Position numbers and translations under genes: made by a program | NCBI GenBank assembly: GCA_041916775.1 | Contig: JAYRYZ010000010.1 | Coordinates: 93,961-157,960, forward strand | From: UBA2357 sp041916775 | Lineage (GTDB): Bacteria > Pseudomonadota > Gammaproteobacteria > Burkholderiales > Rhodocyclaceae | Direction of reading: 5' to 3' | Length of the DNA: 64,000 nt | Shown: piece by piece, positions 1 to 9,124 of the stretch | How positions within the stretch are numbered: position 1 is the first letter of the stretch | Layout: the number at the start of each line of letters is the position of its first letter | The notes under the pieces: generated by a model | Seen by the model: the letters and a program-made list of their open reading frames with translations, nothing else | Told to the model about the DNA's origin: nothing | Databases searched by the model: none

Positions 1-1
1 T

Positions 2-667
2 GGCAATGGCAAGCACGGCGTGTTCAGTCCGACCGCACCGACCTTTACGTCCAGCGGTCACTCGGGTGGGGCCTACCGGTTCGGGGAGGGCGGCGCGAAC
101 ACCTTCATCACGGTACCGATCGACATCAACCCGGCGGCACTGCCGCAGGTGACGTTCGGCGCCTGGGTGAATGCGGAGGTGGCCGATCTGGTGATTCGCG
201 GCATCATCTCGCATGACGATGGCGACTTCGACCGCGGCTTCGGGGTGGATACGCGCGTTGGTGACGGCAGCACGGCGGCGTGGTGCATGTTCACCGGCCT
301 TGGCGGGGCGTTCAATGGTCATTGCAACGGAGGGGTCGCCGTGGGCGCATGGACCTTCCTCGCCGCAAGCTACAACCAGGTGACGGGCGCAGCCGCATTC
401 ATGGTCAATGACGTGTATTTCGAGTACGCGTCGAATGAGTTTCTGGGGCCGAGCGTGTTGATGAACACCACGATCGGACGGAACCCGAACTTCGACTTTC
501 CCTTCGTCGGTCTGATCGACAGCGTGTTCTTCTTTGACGAGTATCTGAGCGAGGACGCGCTCAGCGATATCCGCGTCAATGGACTCACCGTTCCCGAGCC
601 CAACGCGCTGGCGCTGATTGCACTTGCCGCGCTGGGCATGCTGGCGGGCGCACGCCGGCGGTACTGA
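2..667 (+). CDS. LamG-like PEP-CTERM surface protein, 3' part
   Basis: This is the C-terminal part of an exported protein. The frame is open to the left edge, so the true start is outside the window; a GTG at 20 is in frame but probably internal. The visible 215 or so residues look like a LamG/concanavalin-type jelly roll (GAWVNAE, then GAWTFLAASYN, then GLIDSVFFFDEYLSEDA near the end). The protein ends with a PEP-CTERM sorting signal: VPEP, a hydrophobic stretch and ARRRY. Such signals are cut by an exosortase, and the protein is then placed at the cell surface or in the exopolysaccharide matrix. No exosortase gene is in the window. The ligand of the LamG fold cannot be told. Confidence 0.85.
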   Translation, partial: GNGKHGVFSPTAPTFTSSGHSGGAYRFGEGGANTFITVPIDINPAALPQVTFGAWVNAEVADLVIRGIISHDDGDFDRGFGVDTRVGDGSTAAWCMFTGLGGAFNGHCNGGVAVGAWTFLAASYNQVTGAAAFMVNDVYFEYASNEFLGPSVLMNTTIGRNPNFDFPFVGLIDSVFFFDEYLSEDALSDIRVNGLTVPEPNALALIALAALGMLAGARRRY

Positions 668-670
668 AAC

Positions 671-701
671 CGCCACGCGGGGGCAGGCCCCGCGCGTGGC
701 G
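671..701 (+). terminator. Possible hairpin after the PEP-CTERM gene
   Basis: A GC-rich hairpin starts three bases after the stop codon of the PEP-CTERM gene. Its arms read CGCCACGCGGGG and CCCCGCGCGTGGCG, with one bulge and a short loop. No T-run follows, so intrinsic termination is uncertain; it may only protect the mRNA end. Confidence 0.4.
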
Positions 702-883
702 CGACGCCGGGCATGATGTACAGCCCGTGGTCAAACACCTATCATCGGGACTGGCTGCGCCGAGGTACTTACTCACGACCTCGACGCTCGGTTTGTGCTG
801 CTTTGTCGGGCAGATGACTTCGATGACGGGCTCTCGGGACGATCGTGCTGGAAGCATGCAAGCACTTGCGTGCAGGAGTGCCC

Positions 884-2164
884 ATGGCTGACGGGGGGGC
901 CGCCCTGCCCACCCGGGTCGCGCTCGAGCGGCTGCAGCCGGGCGTTTTCATCTCGCTCGCCGAGCACTGGCTGGACCACCCTTTCCTGTTCAACGAGTTC
1001 CGCATCACCAGCCAGCGACAGATAGACACGCTGCGCGACATGGGGCTCGCCGAAGTGATGTGCGTGCCGGCACGCAGCACTGCGCCGCTTTTGCCGGTTC
1101 GGGAAGCGGGGGAGCCGCCGCCGCCCGCGCCACCAGCCGGGCCGAGCGCAGAAGAGCTCGCAGCGCTGGAAGCCAAGCGCCAGCGAATCGCGCGGATCAG
1201 CTCCACGCGCGAGAATCTGGCGCGCTGCGAGAAGGCGTACGCGCGCACCGCCGGGGCGATCCGCGATCTGATGCAGCGCTTGCATGCCTCGCCGCAGCAG
1301 GCGGCAGAGCTGGCTCGCGACGTGGTGAACGATACCGTGGCGACGCTGCTCGCCAACCAGGACTCGGTGCTGCACCTGATCGGGCAGAAGCGTGGCGATG
1401 AGAACGCCTACTTCCACGCCCTCAACGTGATGGTGCTGAGCCTCATGCTGGGGCGGGCCTACGGGCTCGATGAGGGCAAGCTGATCACACTGGGCACGGG
1501 CGCGCTGTTCCACGACATGGGCAAGGTGAAACTGCCTGACGCGATCCTGCGCAAGGGCACGGAGCGCAACAAGGCGGAGGAGGAGTTCTACCGCCTGCAT
1601 ACCGTGTATGGCGCACAACTCGCGGCGGAGGTGTCGATCTTCGGCCCGGCGACGCTGGACGTGATCCGCCACCACCACGAGCACATGGACGGCAGCGGCT
1701 TCCCCGACGGCGTGCCGGCGGCGAAGACGAGTGTGCTGGCGCGCATCGTCGCGATCGCGAACCGCTACGACAAGCTCTGCAACGCACCCGAATTCGGCCA
1801 TTTGACGCCGGCCGAGGCGCTATCGCAGATGTACGGCAAGGAGTCGCAATGGTGGGACACCGCGCTGCTGCAGCGTTTCATCAAGAACCTGGGTGTGTTC
1901 CCACCGGGCTCCATCGTGCAGTTATCGAATGGCGTGATCGGCCTGGTCGTGGCGGTGAACCGTGCGGAGTTGCTGAAGCCCAGCGTGCTCATCCACGATG
2001 CCGCGCTGCCACGCAGCGAGGCCAATATCGTCGACCTGGTCGATGCGGAGGATGTACGCATCGAGCGCGCGATCCGGCGCGACAAGGTGCCGGAGGCGGT
2101 GCTCGACTATCTCGCGCCGCGTCATCAGGTGATCTACTTCTACGATCGGCCGGATCCGCACTGA
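884..2164 (+). CDS. HD-GYP domain protein (DUF3391 plus HD-GYP), probable c-di-GMP phosphodiesterase
   Basis: A 426-residue cytoplasmic protein. The N-terminal third matches the DUF3391 domain often fused to HD-GYP domains. The HD-GYP part carries the metal-binding HD pair at H210-D211 (LFHDMGK) and HHHEHMDGSGFP around residues 262-274. The GYP triplet is GFP here, a conservative change. The expected reaction is hydrolysis of cyclic di-GMP, which links it to motility and biofilm control. The ATG at 884 was chosen because AGGAG lies six bases upstream; an in-frame GTG at 845 has no such site. It appears monocistronic, with about 145 bases before the next gene. Confidence 0.88.
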   Translation: MADGGAALPTRVALERLQPGVFISLAEHWLDHPFLFNEFRITSQRQIDTLRDMGLAEVMCVPARSTAPLLPVREAGEPPPPAPPAGPSAEELAALEAKRQRIARISSTRENLARCEKAYARTAGAIRDLMQRLHASPQQAAELARDVVNDTVATLLANQDSVLHLIGQKRGDENAYFHALNVMVLSLMLGRAYGLDEGKLITLGTGALFHDMGKVKLPDAILRKGTERNKAEEEFYRLHTVYGAQLAAEVSIFGPATLDVIRHHHEHMDGSGFPDGVPAAKTSVLARIVAIANRYDKLCNAPEFGHLTPAEALSQMYGKESQWWDTALLQRFIKNLGVFPPGSIVQLSNGVIGLVVAVNRAELLKPSVLIHDAALPRSEANIVDLVDAEDVRIERAIRRDKVPEAVLDYLAPRHQVIYFYDRPDPH

Positions 2165-2309
2165 AACGCGTGCCGAGCTCCGATCGGCGAGTTCCTGATT
2201 CTTGTCTTTCTGTTTCATTCCGCCCGACACCCCCTCAGGTGGACATCCCGCGGCGTAAAGTCGCGTGATACATCTGCACGTGTCCGGCGCATCACTCACG
2301 GAGATCCGC

Positions 2310-3089
2310 ATGCCCCGCTTCAGTGCCAACCTGACCCTGCTGTTTGCCGAGCATCCTTTCATGGAGCGATTCGCCGCGGCGGCCGCAGCCGGGTTCACCG
2401 CAGTGGAATGCCAGTTTCCGTATGCGTGGGAAGCGCGCGAATTGGCAGAGGCTCTGCAACGGAACAGGCTGGAGATGGTGCTGCACAACCTGCCCGCAGG
2501 TGACTGGGCGGCAGGTGAGCGCGGCATTGCCTGCCACCCGGACCGGGTGGACGCGTTCCGCGACGGCGTTGCGCTTGCGATCAGCTATGCGCAGGTGCTC
2601 GGTTGCCGCCAGCTCAACTGCCTTGCAGGCGTCGCGCCGGCGGATGTCGACGACGCGCTGCTGCGCGCCACGCTGATCGAGAACCTGCGCTTCGCGGCCC
2701 GGGCCCTCGCCGAGGTCGGCATGCGGCTGCTGGTGGAGCCGATCAATCGCCACGACATTCCCGGCTTCTATCTCTCGCGCAGCGACGCGGCGATTGCGCT
2801 GATCGACGCGGTGGGCGCCGACAACCTGTTCCTGCAGTACGACATCTACCACGCGCAGCGCAGCGAGGGCGAGCTCGCCGGCACGATCACGCGCTACCTG
2901 CCGCGCATTGCGCACATGCAGCTCGCCGACAACCCCGGACGCCATGAGCCGGGCAGCGGTGAGATCAACTTCCCGTGGTTGCTGCGCCATATCGACCGGC
3001 TCGGCTACCGGGGGTGGATCGGCTGCGAATACAACCCGGCGGCGAATACGGTGGACGGCCTCGAATGGATGCACGCGCTGGATGCGTGA
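2310..3089 (+). CDS. hyi: Hydroxypyruvate isomerase
   Basis: A 259-residue TIM-barrel protein of the AP-endonuclease 2/xylose isomerase-like family that interconverts hydroxypyruvate and tartronate semialdehyde in glyoxylate metabolism. Typical Hyi features are the start RFSANLTLLF, VEPINRHDIPGFYL near residue 145, FLQYDIYHAQ, HMQLADNPGRHEPG and WIGCEYNP at the end, which carry the metal and substrate ligands. The ATG at 2310 has an ACGGAG site just upstream and gives the normal family length; the upstream GTG frame would add 15 residues unlike the family. No glyoxylate carboligase or tartronate semialdehyde reductase gene lies beside it, so the pathway assignment rests on the family alone. 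Confidence 0.9.
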   Translation: MPRFSANLTLLFAEHPFMERFAAAAAAGFTAVECQFPYAWEARELAEALQRNRLEMVLHNLPAGDWAAGERGIACHPDRVDAFRDGVALAISYAQVLGCRQLNCLAGVAPADVDDALLRATLIENLRFAARALAEVGMRLLVEPINRHDIPGFYLSRSDAAIALIDAVGADNLFLQYDIYHAQRSEGELAGTITRYLPRIAHMQLADNPGRHEPGSGEINFPWLLRHIDRLGYRGWIGCEYNPAANTVDGLEWMHALDA

Positions 3090-3318
3090 TATGCCGACGC
3101 CACATCGCAGCCTTGGTGGGCGTCAGGCATCGCTTTTGCTTTGAAGAGCCCGGCAACATGGGCATCCCCTTCCGGCCTCAGGCGCAGCGCGTGCCCGCTC
3201 GCTTGGCATGGAGGAGATGCACCAAGTTGGTGAATACCTCTCGCGCGGCGGCGCACAGATTCTGTGCATCACCGCCGAGTCCGGTATCGACAATTCGACC
3301 GAGGGAGCAGTGCATAAC

Positions 3319-4767
3319 ATGTCGATCGACTGGAAAACCTATGACCCATCGCCCTTCTACGACGAGCTGATCGCCGCAAAGGGCAAGCCGAGGGCGGTGG
3401 CAAAGCATCTCACACAGTATCTCGCCTCGCTCGACGATGCCGAGATCCAGGCACGCAAACGCGCGGCGGAGCTTGCGATCATCGAGATGGGCGTGAGCTT
3501 CACGATCTACAGCGAGGGCGAGAACATCGACCGCGCGTGGCCGTTCGACATCATTCCGCGCATCATCCCGAGGCGCGAGTGGGACAAGGTGCAGGAGGGC
3601 CTGGTACAGCGGCTCACGGCGCTCAACATGTTCATCTGCGACATCTACAACGAGCAGCGCATCGTCAGGGATGGCGTGGTGCCCGAGTACGTGTTCGCCA
3701 ACTCCAAGAATTTCCGCAAGCAGTGCGTGGGCATCACCCCGCCGCATGGCGTGTGGGCACACATCTGCGGTTCCGACCTGGTGCGCGACAAGGACGGGAC
3801 CATCTATGTGCTGGAGGACAACCTGCGGGTGCCCTCAGGCGTGTCCTACATGCTGGAGAACCGCCAGGTCACGAAGCGGGTGTTCCCGGAGCTGTTCGAG
3901 AACTCCAGCATCCTCCCGGTGGATGAGTACCCTTCGCAGCTTTTCGACATGCTCGCGTCGATCTCGCCACGGCCGCAGGACTACCCCACGGTGGCGGTGC
4001 TGACGCCGGGCATCTTCAACTCGGCGTACTTCGAGCACTCCTACCTCGCACAGCGCATGGGCGCGCATCTCGTGGAAGGCGCCGACCTGGTGGTGGGCGA
4101 GGACGACTGTGTCTACATGCGCACCATCGACGGCCTGGAGCGGGTGGACGTGATCTACCGCCGCATCGACGACGAGTTCATGGACCCGGAGGCCTTCAAC
4201 CCGCAGTCCATGCTGGGCGTGCCCGGCCTGATGCGCGCCTGGCGCAACGGCAAGGTGGGGCTCGCCAACGCACCGGGCTCGGGCGTCGCCGACGACAAGG
4301 TGATCTACAACTACGTGCCGGCAATGATCAAGTACTACCTCGACCAGGAGGCGATCATCCCCAACGTGCCGACCTACATGTGCGTGGATGACAAGGTGCG
4401 CGACTACGTCATCGAACACCTCGAGGAACTCGTGGTGAAGCCAGCCAACGAATCGGGCGGCTATGGCATGTTGGTCGGGCCGCACTCCACCAAGAAACAG
4501 CGCACCGAGTTTGCTCAGCTCATCCGCAAGGATCCGCGTAACTACATCGCGCAGCCCACGCTGAGCCTGTCGGTGGCGCCCACGCTGTGCGAGGAAGGGC
4601 TGGCACCGCGCCACCTCGACCTTCGGCCGTTCATTCTGCAAGGCGCGCGCACCGACGTCACCGCGGGCGGCCTGACAAGGGTGGCGATGCGCAAGGGTTC
4701 GCTGGTGGTCAATTCATCCCAGGGTGGCGGCAGCAAGGACACCTGGATCGTGGACGAGGGAGTCTGA
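3319..4767 (+). CDS. Circularly permuted ATP-grasp family protein
   Basis: A 482-residue protein of the circularly permuted ATP-grasp family (former DUF404/DUF407). It begins with the typical FYDEL motif and contains VLEDNLRVPSGVSYML and, late in the chain, VVKPANESGGYGMLVG, a nucleotide-binding region placed as expected for the permuted fold. The C-terminus has LRPFILQG and a Gly/Ser-rich QGGGSKDTW end. Members are thought to form peptide or amide bonds, but the substrate is unknown. The ATG at 3319 gives the family length and has GAGGGAG upstream. It is followed after two bases by the alpha-E gene, its usual partner. Confidence 0.88.
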   Translation: MSIDWKTYDPSPFYDELIAAKGKPRAVAKHLTQYLASLDDAEIQARKRAAELAIIEMGVSFTIYSEGENIDRAWPFDIIPRIIPRREWDKVQEGLVQRLTALNMFICDIYNEQRIVRDGVVPEYVFANSKNFRKQCVGITPPHGVWAHICGSDLVRDKDGTIYVLEDNLRVPSGVSYMLENRQVTKRVFPELFENSSILPVDEYPSQLFDMLASISPRPQDYPTVAVLTPGIFNSAYFEHSYLAQRMGAHLVEGADLVVGEDDCVYMRTIDGLERVDVIYRRIDDEFMDPEAFNPQSMLGVPGLMRAWRNGKVGLANAPGSGVADDKVIYNYVPAMIKYYLDQEAIIPNVPTYMCVDDKVRDYVIEHLEELVVKPANESGGYGMLVGPHSTKKQRTEFAQLIRKDPRNYIAQPTLSLSVAPTLCEEGLAPRHLDLRPFILQGARTDVTAGGLTRVAMRKGSLVVNSSQGGGSKDTWIVDEGV

Positions 4768-4769
4768 AC

Positions 4770-5717
4770 ATGCTGTCAAGAGTGGCCGAGCGCCTTTACT
4801 GGATGGCGCGATACGTCGAGCGCGCAGAGAACACCGCGCGCATGATCATGGCGTTCAACACGATGATGCTGGACATGCCGCGGGAGGCCCAGCCCTCCTG
4901 GCGGGAGCTGGTGTCGGTAACCGGCACCGACGAGATCTTCGATGCCCACTATCAGCGCCCCGACGAACGCAACTGCGTGAAGTTCCTCGTCGCCGACGCC
5001 TACAACCCGAGCTCCATCCTCAGCTCGCTGCGAGCCGCACGCGAGAACGTGCGCACCACACGCGACCTGGTGCCCACCGAGGCCTGGGAGGTGGTCAACG
5101 AGCTTTATATCTTCGCCCGCGACAACGCGGAGTCCGGCATCGGCAAGCGCGCCCGCTACGACTTTCTCTCCGAGGTCGTGCAGCGCTGCCAGACGCTGGC
5201 CGGCCTGCTGCGCGGCTGCATGAGCCATGATTCGGCGTTCGACTTCATCTCGCTCGGCCGCATGCTCGAGCGCGCCGACATGTCCAGCCGCCAGATCGAC
5301 GTGGGTGCGGTGCGCCTGCTCGTCACCGGGCAGGCCACCGACCCAAAGCCATACGAGGGCCTGATGTGGACCTCGGTGTTGCGCTCGCAGAGCGGCTTCC
5401 AGATGTACCGTCAGCACGTCAAGCGACGCATCAACGGTGTGGATGTGGTGCGCTTTCTGCTGCAGGATCTGCCCTTCCCGCGCGCGATGGCGCACGCGCT
5501 GTCGCAGGCGCAGGCTGCGCTGGAGCGCCTTCCGCGCAACGAGGAGCCGCTCCAGCACGCACAACGTGCCCTACGGCATGTCATGGAGGCCGACGTCGCG
5601 ACGCTGATCGGCGAGGGTGGTCTGCACGACTTCATCGACGAACTGCAGGCCGAGATCGGCGAGATCCACAACGCGGTTGCCTATCGCTGGTTTCCCACGG
5701 GACTTCTCGCTGACTGA
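4770..5717 (+). CDS. Alpha-E domain protein (DUF403)
   Basis: A 315-residue, mostly helical alpha-E protein with the family opening MLSRVAERLYWMARY followed by ERAENTARM. The domain contains several conserved Glu/Arg helices (for example SLGRMLERADMSSR near residue 170). Its biochemical role is unknown. It almost always travels with the circularly permuted ATP-grasp protein, often with a transglutaminase-like protease and an NTN-hydrolase, a set proposed to make or process a peptide tag. Here the start codon is two bases after the ATP-grasp stop, so the two are surely co-translated, but no transglutaminase gene follows. Confidence 0.88.
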   Translation: MLSRVAERLYWMARYVERAENTARMIMAFNTMMLDMPREAQPSWRELVSVTGTDEIFDAHYQRPDERNCVKFLVADAYNPSSILSSLRAARENVRTTRDLVPTEAWEVVNELYIFARDNAESGIGKRARYDFLSEVVQRCQTLAGLLRGCMSHDSAFDFISLGRMLERADMSSRQIDVGAVRLLVTGQATDPKPYEGLMWTSVLRSQSGFQMYRQHVKRRINGVDVVRFLLQDLPFPRAMAHALSQAQAALERLPRNEEPLQHAQRALRHVMEADVATLIGEGGLHDFIDELQAEIGEIHNAVAYRWFPTGLLAD

Positions 5718-5778
5718 ACGATCTCGGGAAAGGCCCGACACACGCCCCTGCGGATGCGGCACACCGTGACGGGCAGGA

Positions 5779-6321
5779 TCAGTGCACTGCCGACAGCTCC
5801 CACACGCCGGCCGGCGGGGTGTTACGCCACACGGTCGTGAGCCGGCGCCAGCGCAGCCCTTCGGTCGCCTTGAAGGGCGCGCGCGGCTGGTATGTGAATT
5901 GGATGAGCTTGCGCTCGTGGGAGCGAGACAGGAATTCGCACAGACTCAGCGCAGTCTCGCTCGCGATGTTGGGCGGGAGGGAGCGGAAGGGCAGGCTGGA
6001 GACCAGAACGATTCGCCCTGGCGCATGCAGATGTTCGTCAACCACCTCGCGCGCACTCGCCTGACGGACATCCACCTGCGGATGGCGCCGCTTGAGCCTG
6101 TGCGCGAGGCTCGGCTGGATTTCCACGGCAACCAGTGGCGTATGCGGGAGGCGCTGCAACAACGCCGTGGTCACCGGCCCAGTGCCCGCGCCAAGCTCGA
6201 TGACGAGATCGGCTCCGCTGGCGGCATGTGCCATGGCTCCGGCAAGAAAGCGCGAGGAAGGCAGCACTGCGCCGGTTTCGGCAGGACTCTTGAGCAGGGC
6301 AAGCAGAAGTTGCACGGGCAT
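5779..6321 (-). CDS. SAM-dependent methyltransferase, PmtA-like
   Basis: A 180-residue Rossmann-fold methyltransferase. It has the motif PAETGAVLPSSRFLA near the N-terminus, typical of phospholipid N-methyltransferase-like proteins (COG3963), then motif I as VIELGAGTGPVT and an acidic residue in VAVEIQPSL. The likely substrate is phosphatidylethanolamine, but this small family also contains other specificities, so the substrate is inferred. It converges with the alpha-E gene across about 60 bases. The ribosome-binding site before the ATG is weak (TAGTAGG). Confidence 0.7.
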   Translation of the reverse strand: MPVQLLLALLKSPAETGAVLPSSRFLAGAMAHAASGADLVIELGAGTGPVTTALLQRLPHTPLVAVEIQPSLAHRLKRRHPQVDVRQASAREVVDEHLHAPGRIVLVSSLPFRSLPPNIASETALSLCEFLSRSHERKLIQFTYQPRAPFKATEGLRWRRLTTVWRNTPPAGVWELSAVH

Positions 6322-6483
6322 GGGGGCCTACTAACGATTCGTCGGTCTCCGCGACCGCCGACCGGGCCAGGGCCACGCCGCGTGTGCTGGAGTCATACAG
6401 GCAGGATACCCGAGATTATGGCCCTGGCGCACCCGCGCGTCAGCGTCCCGGCGTAACGTGATGTGGCATACCCCGTCGGCCGG

Positions 6484-7113
6484 TCATCGTCGGCTGCTCA
6501 GGTAGTCGACGACCGCGTCGATGTTGGCTGCCCCGAGTTGCCGAACCGCTCCGGTCATCGGCGGATAGAGACGCTCGCCGCTCATGTCCATGTAACGCTT
6601 GAGACTGGTGCGCAGATATTCAGGCTGCTGTCCGGCGAGACGCGGGAAGGACGCGTCTCCGCCCGCATCCTCGCGATGGCAGCGCGCGCAGAGCTTCGCG
6701 AAGTGCTCCGCCCCCTCCTCAGCGCGCGCGCCAGCCGCGGCAACAGCCGGCTGGGGTGTCGCGGTGGCATAGAAGACCGCAATACGCGCCTTGTCGTCGT
6801 CACTGAGCACCTTCATCAGGCCCTGCATGAACGCATCGCGACGCTTTCCGGACAGGAAGGCGTCGATCTGGTCCAACAGGTAGTCCGGATGCTGTGCGGC
6901 GAGGTTGGGCACGTCGCGCATCTTGCTGGTGCCGCTCTCGCCGTGGCAGTTGGCACAGAAGAACGCCGCCCGCTCGCCCTCCGCTGCAAACTGGGCGCGC
7001 ATCGCCGGGTCGCCCATCGCCTGCTGTACCTGAGCGCGCACATCGCCACCATGCGCCAGCGGGACCATGCAGAACGCAAGAACTGCAAGCAAACTGTTGG
7101 ATATGGAGGCCAT
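6484..7113 (-). CDS. Diheme cytochrome c (c4-like)
   Basis: A periplasmic electron carrier of 209 residues with an N-terminal signal peptide and two class I haem sites, CANCH and CARCH, about 90 residues apart. Each is followed by a distal Met region (the second half ends in YPPMTGAVRQLG). The tandem-domain layout, with DVPNLAAQHPDYLLDQI repeated in spirit as SFPRLAGQQPEYLRTSL, is that of cytochrome c4 and its relatives. The ATG at 7113 was chosen because GGGAG precedes it by five bases; an in-frame ATG five codons upstream lacks such a site. It is divergent from the amidase gene. Confidence 0.88.
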   Translation of the reverse strand: MASISNSLLAVLAFCMVPLAHGGDVRAQVQQAMGDPAMRAQFAAEGERAAFFCANCHGESGTSKMRDVPNLAAQHPDYLLDQIDAFLSGKRRDAFMQGLMKVLSDDDKARIAVFYATATPQPAVAAAGARAEEGAEHFAKLCARCHREDAGGDASFPRLAGQQPEYLRTSLKRYMDMSGERLYPPMTGAVRQLGAANIDAVVDYLSSRR

Positions 7114-7257
7114 GTACGCTCCCGTCATTGGCGGAATCGATTTACATTGAACGGGAACGAAAATAACAGAAACGATGAACCAATGCGCGACACCCTGTCA
7201 CGATCGACATGGGAAGCTTCCCGGGCGCACCGCGGCAGCCTATGCAGGAGACCGGCT

Positions 7258-8040
7258 ATGCTGACGGCGCCTCCCCGCCGCATGGTGATGGTGCTTCACC
7301 TGCAGCTTGTCGCCATGACCACGGTTGCGGCCGCCCAGCCGCCCGATCCCGCACTGATCGCGGTGGATGTCGGCCACACCGTGACGGCTCCGGGCGCGCT
7401 CAGCGCGCGGGGCCGGACGGAACTCGGCTTCAACCGCGCCCTTGCCGGGCAGGTGCAGGAGGCCTTGTCGCGGCTACAGCTCGGGGTCCGGCTCGTCAAC
7501 GCTGACGGACAGATCGGCTCGCTGCGCGCGCGCACCGATGCGGCGGCCGACGCCGATTTCCTGCTTTCGATCCACCACGACTCGGTGAACGAATGGGCAC
7601 TCCGCGAGTGGACCTACGAAGGCCGCACGCAATACTACTCGGACACCTGGAGCGGGCACTCGCTGTTCGTGTCGCGCCGCAATCCGGACCTCGTCCACAG
7701 CCTGCTGTGCGCGTCGGCCATCGGCGCACGATTGCAGCGCAGCGGCTTCACACCCACCACCAAGAATGCACGCCGTCACGCTTACGCGGATGCGCAGCAC
7801 GCGGTGCATTACTACGACAATCTGGTGGTCCTGCACAGCGCGCGCCAGCCGGCAGTGCTGTTCGAAGCCGGGGTGATCCGGCACCGGGAGGAGGAGTTGC
7901 AGCTGCTCGATCCGCTTCGCCAGGCGCGCATGGCCGGGGAGATCGCGACCGGCATCGCCGCTTGCATGCAGGTGCGCCACCTGGCCTCGCCCTACGCGCG
8001 CCCCCCGGCGGCGGAACCGGGAGCCAGCAAGGGGCGCTGA
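7258..8040 (+). CDS. N-acetylmuramoyl-L-alanine amidase (Amidase_3)
   Basis: A 260-residue exported peptidoglycan hydrolase. After a signal-like N-terminus (VLHLQLVAMTTVAAAQ) come the zinc-site features of Amidase_3: VDVGHT (first His), then SIHHDSVNE (second His pair) and VLFEAGVIRHREEE with the catalytic Glu near the C-terminus. It should cut the bond between muramic acid and the stem peptide in the periplasm. It lacks the AMIN domain of AmiC and has a small insertion around WTYEGRTQYYSDTWSG. CAGGAG lies seven bases before the ATG. It ends seven bases from the convergent murB gene. Confidence 0.82.
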   Translation: MLTAPPRRMVMVLHLQLVAMTTVAAAQPPDPALIAVDVGHTVTAPGALSARGRTELGFNRALAGQVQEALSRLQLGVRLVNADGQIGSLRARTDAAADADFLLSIHHDSVNEWALREWTYEGRTQYYSDTWSGHSLFVSRRNPDLVHSLLCASAIGARLQRSGFTPTTKNARRHAYADAQHAVHYYDNLVVLHSARQPAVLFEAGVIRHREEELQLLDPLRQARMAGEIATGIAACMQVRHLASPYARPPAAEPGASKGR

Positions 8041-8047
8041 CGGCACC

Positions 8048-9124
8048 TCAGGCGCCGTTGCCGACGAAGACCGGCTCCGGCTCGAGCAGCACACCGAAGC
8101 GCACATCGACGTCGTGCCGGATCGCCGTGGCCACGCGCCATACGTCGGTGCCGACAGCACCGCCCAGGTTCACAAGCACCAGCGCCTGACGCGCATAGCA
8201 ACCCACCGGGCCGAGTTGACGGCCCTTCCAGCCGCAACGTTCGATCAGCCAGCCGGCAGCGAGCTTTGCGCCGCCCGCCGGCTGATGGTAGTGCGGCATC
8301 CCTGGGTTCGCGGCGAGCAGGCGCTGCAGGGTCTGCTCATCGACGAGCGGATTCTTGAAGAAGCTGCCGGCGTTGCCGATGGTGGCGGGGTCGGGCAGCT
8401 TGCGCTGACGGATCGCGATGACTGCATCCGAGATCGCGAGCGCGTCGGGGCAGACAACTCCGGCGCCTGCGAGCTCCGCGGCGACGTCGGCATAACCGGT
8501 GACAGGCCGCCAGGCCTTGGGAAGTCGGAAGGTCACGCGTGCAATCAGCCAATGCCCCGCTTGTGCGCGCTTGAACACGCTGTCGCGATAGCCGAACGCA
8601 CACTCCGCGCGGCCGAAGCGCCGCAGTCGGCCGTCCTCGAGCGAGACCGCATCCAGCCATGCAAAACGGTCGACGAGTTCCAGCCCGTATGCGCCGATGT
8701 TCTGGACGGGCGCAGCACCGACCGTTCCGGGAATCAGGGACAGGTTCTCCAGCCCCGGCCAGCGGTGTGCCAAGGTCCAACGGACGAAGTCGTGCCAGGG
8801 TTCGCCACCACCGGCTTCGACATACCAGGCATGGCGATCCTCGCCGACGAGGCGGCGACCACGGATCGCATTCTTCAACACCCAGCCATCGATGTCGCCC
8901 AGCAAAACGAGATTGCTGCCACCGCCCAGCACCAGCCGATGCGCGTCATCCCAGGCTGGGGCGGCGCGTTCCCGCCCAATGTGCGCAAGCAGGCGAGACA
9001 CGTCGGGCTCGGCGCCAATCGATACGAAGCGTGCGGCCCGACCAGGCAATCCGAAGGTGTTGAAGGGCTGCAGGTCCACCGCCTCGCGCCACGGCTGCAG
9101 CACAGGCTCCGAATCAGCGCGCAT
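8048..9124 (-). CDS. murB: UDP-N-acetylenolpyruvoylglucosamine reductase
   Basis: A 358-residue cytoplasmic flavoenzyme that reduces UDP-GlcNAc-enolpyruvate to UDP-MurNAc with NADPH. It shows the FAD-binding VLGGGSNLVLLGD, IPGTVGAAPVQNIGAYG, the catalytic serine loop GNAGSFFKNP and the C-terminal Glu in VLLEPEPVFVG. The length and lack of a split fit the E. coli-type (type I) enzyme. The ATG at 9124 is preferred over a GTG at 9136 because GGTGAGG stands before it. Its start overlaps the end of the upstream PACE pump gene by 11 bases, so the two are likely co-translated. Confidence 0.95.
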   Translation of the reverse strand: MRADSEPVLQPWREAVDLQPFNTFGLPGRAARFVSIGAEPDVSRLLAHIGRERAAPAWDDAHRLVLGGGSNLVLLGDIDGWVLKNAIRGRRLVGEDRHAWYVEAGGGEPWHDFVRWTLAHRWPGLENLSLIPGTVGAAPVQNIGAYGLELVDRFAWLDAVSLEDGRLRRFGRAECAFGYRDSVFKRAQAGHWLIARVTFRLPKAWRPVTGYADVAAELAGAGVVCPDALAISDAVIAIRQRKLPDPATIGNAGSFFKNPLVDEQTLQRLLAANPGMPHYHQPAGGAKLAAGWLIERCGWKGRQLGPVGCYARQALVLVNLGGAVGTDVWRVATAIRHDVDVRFGVLLEPEPVFVGNGA

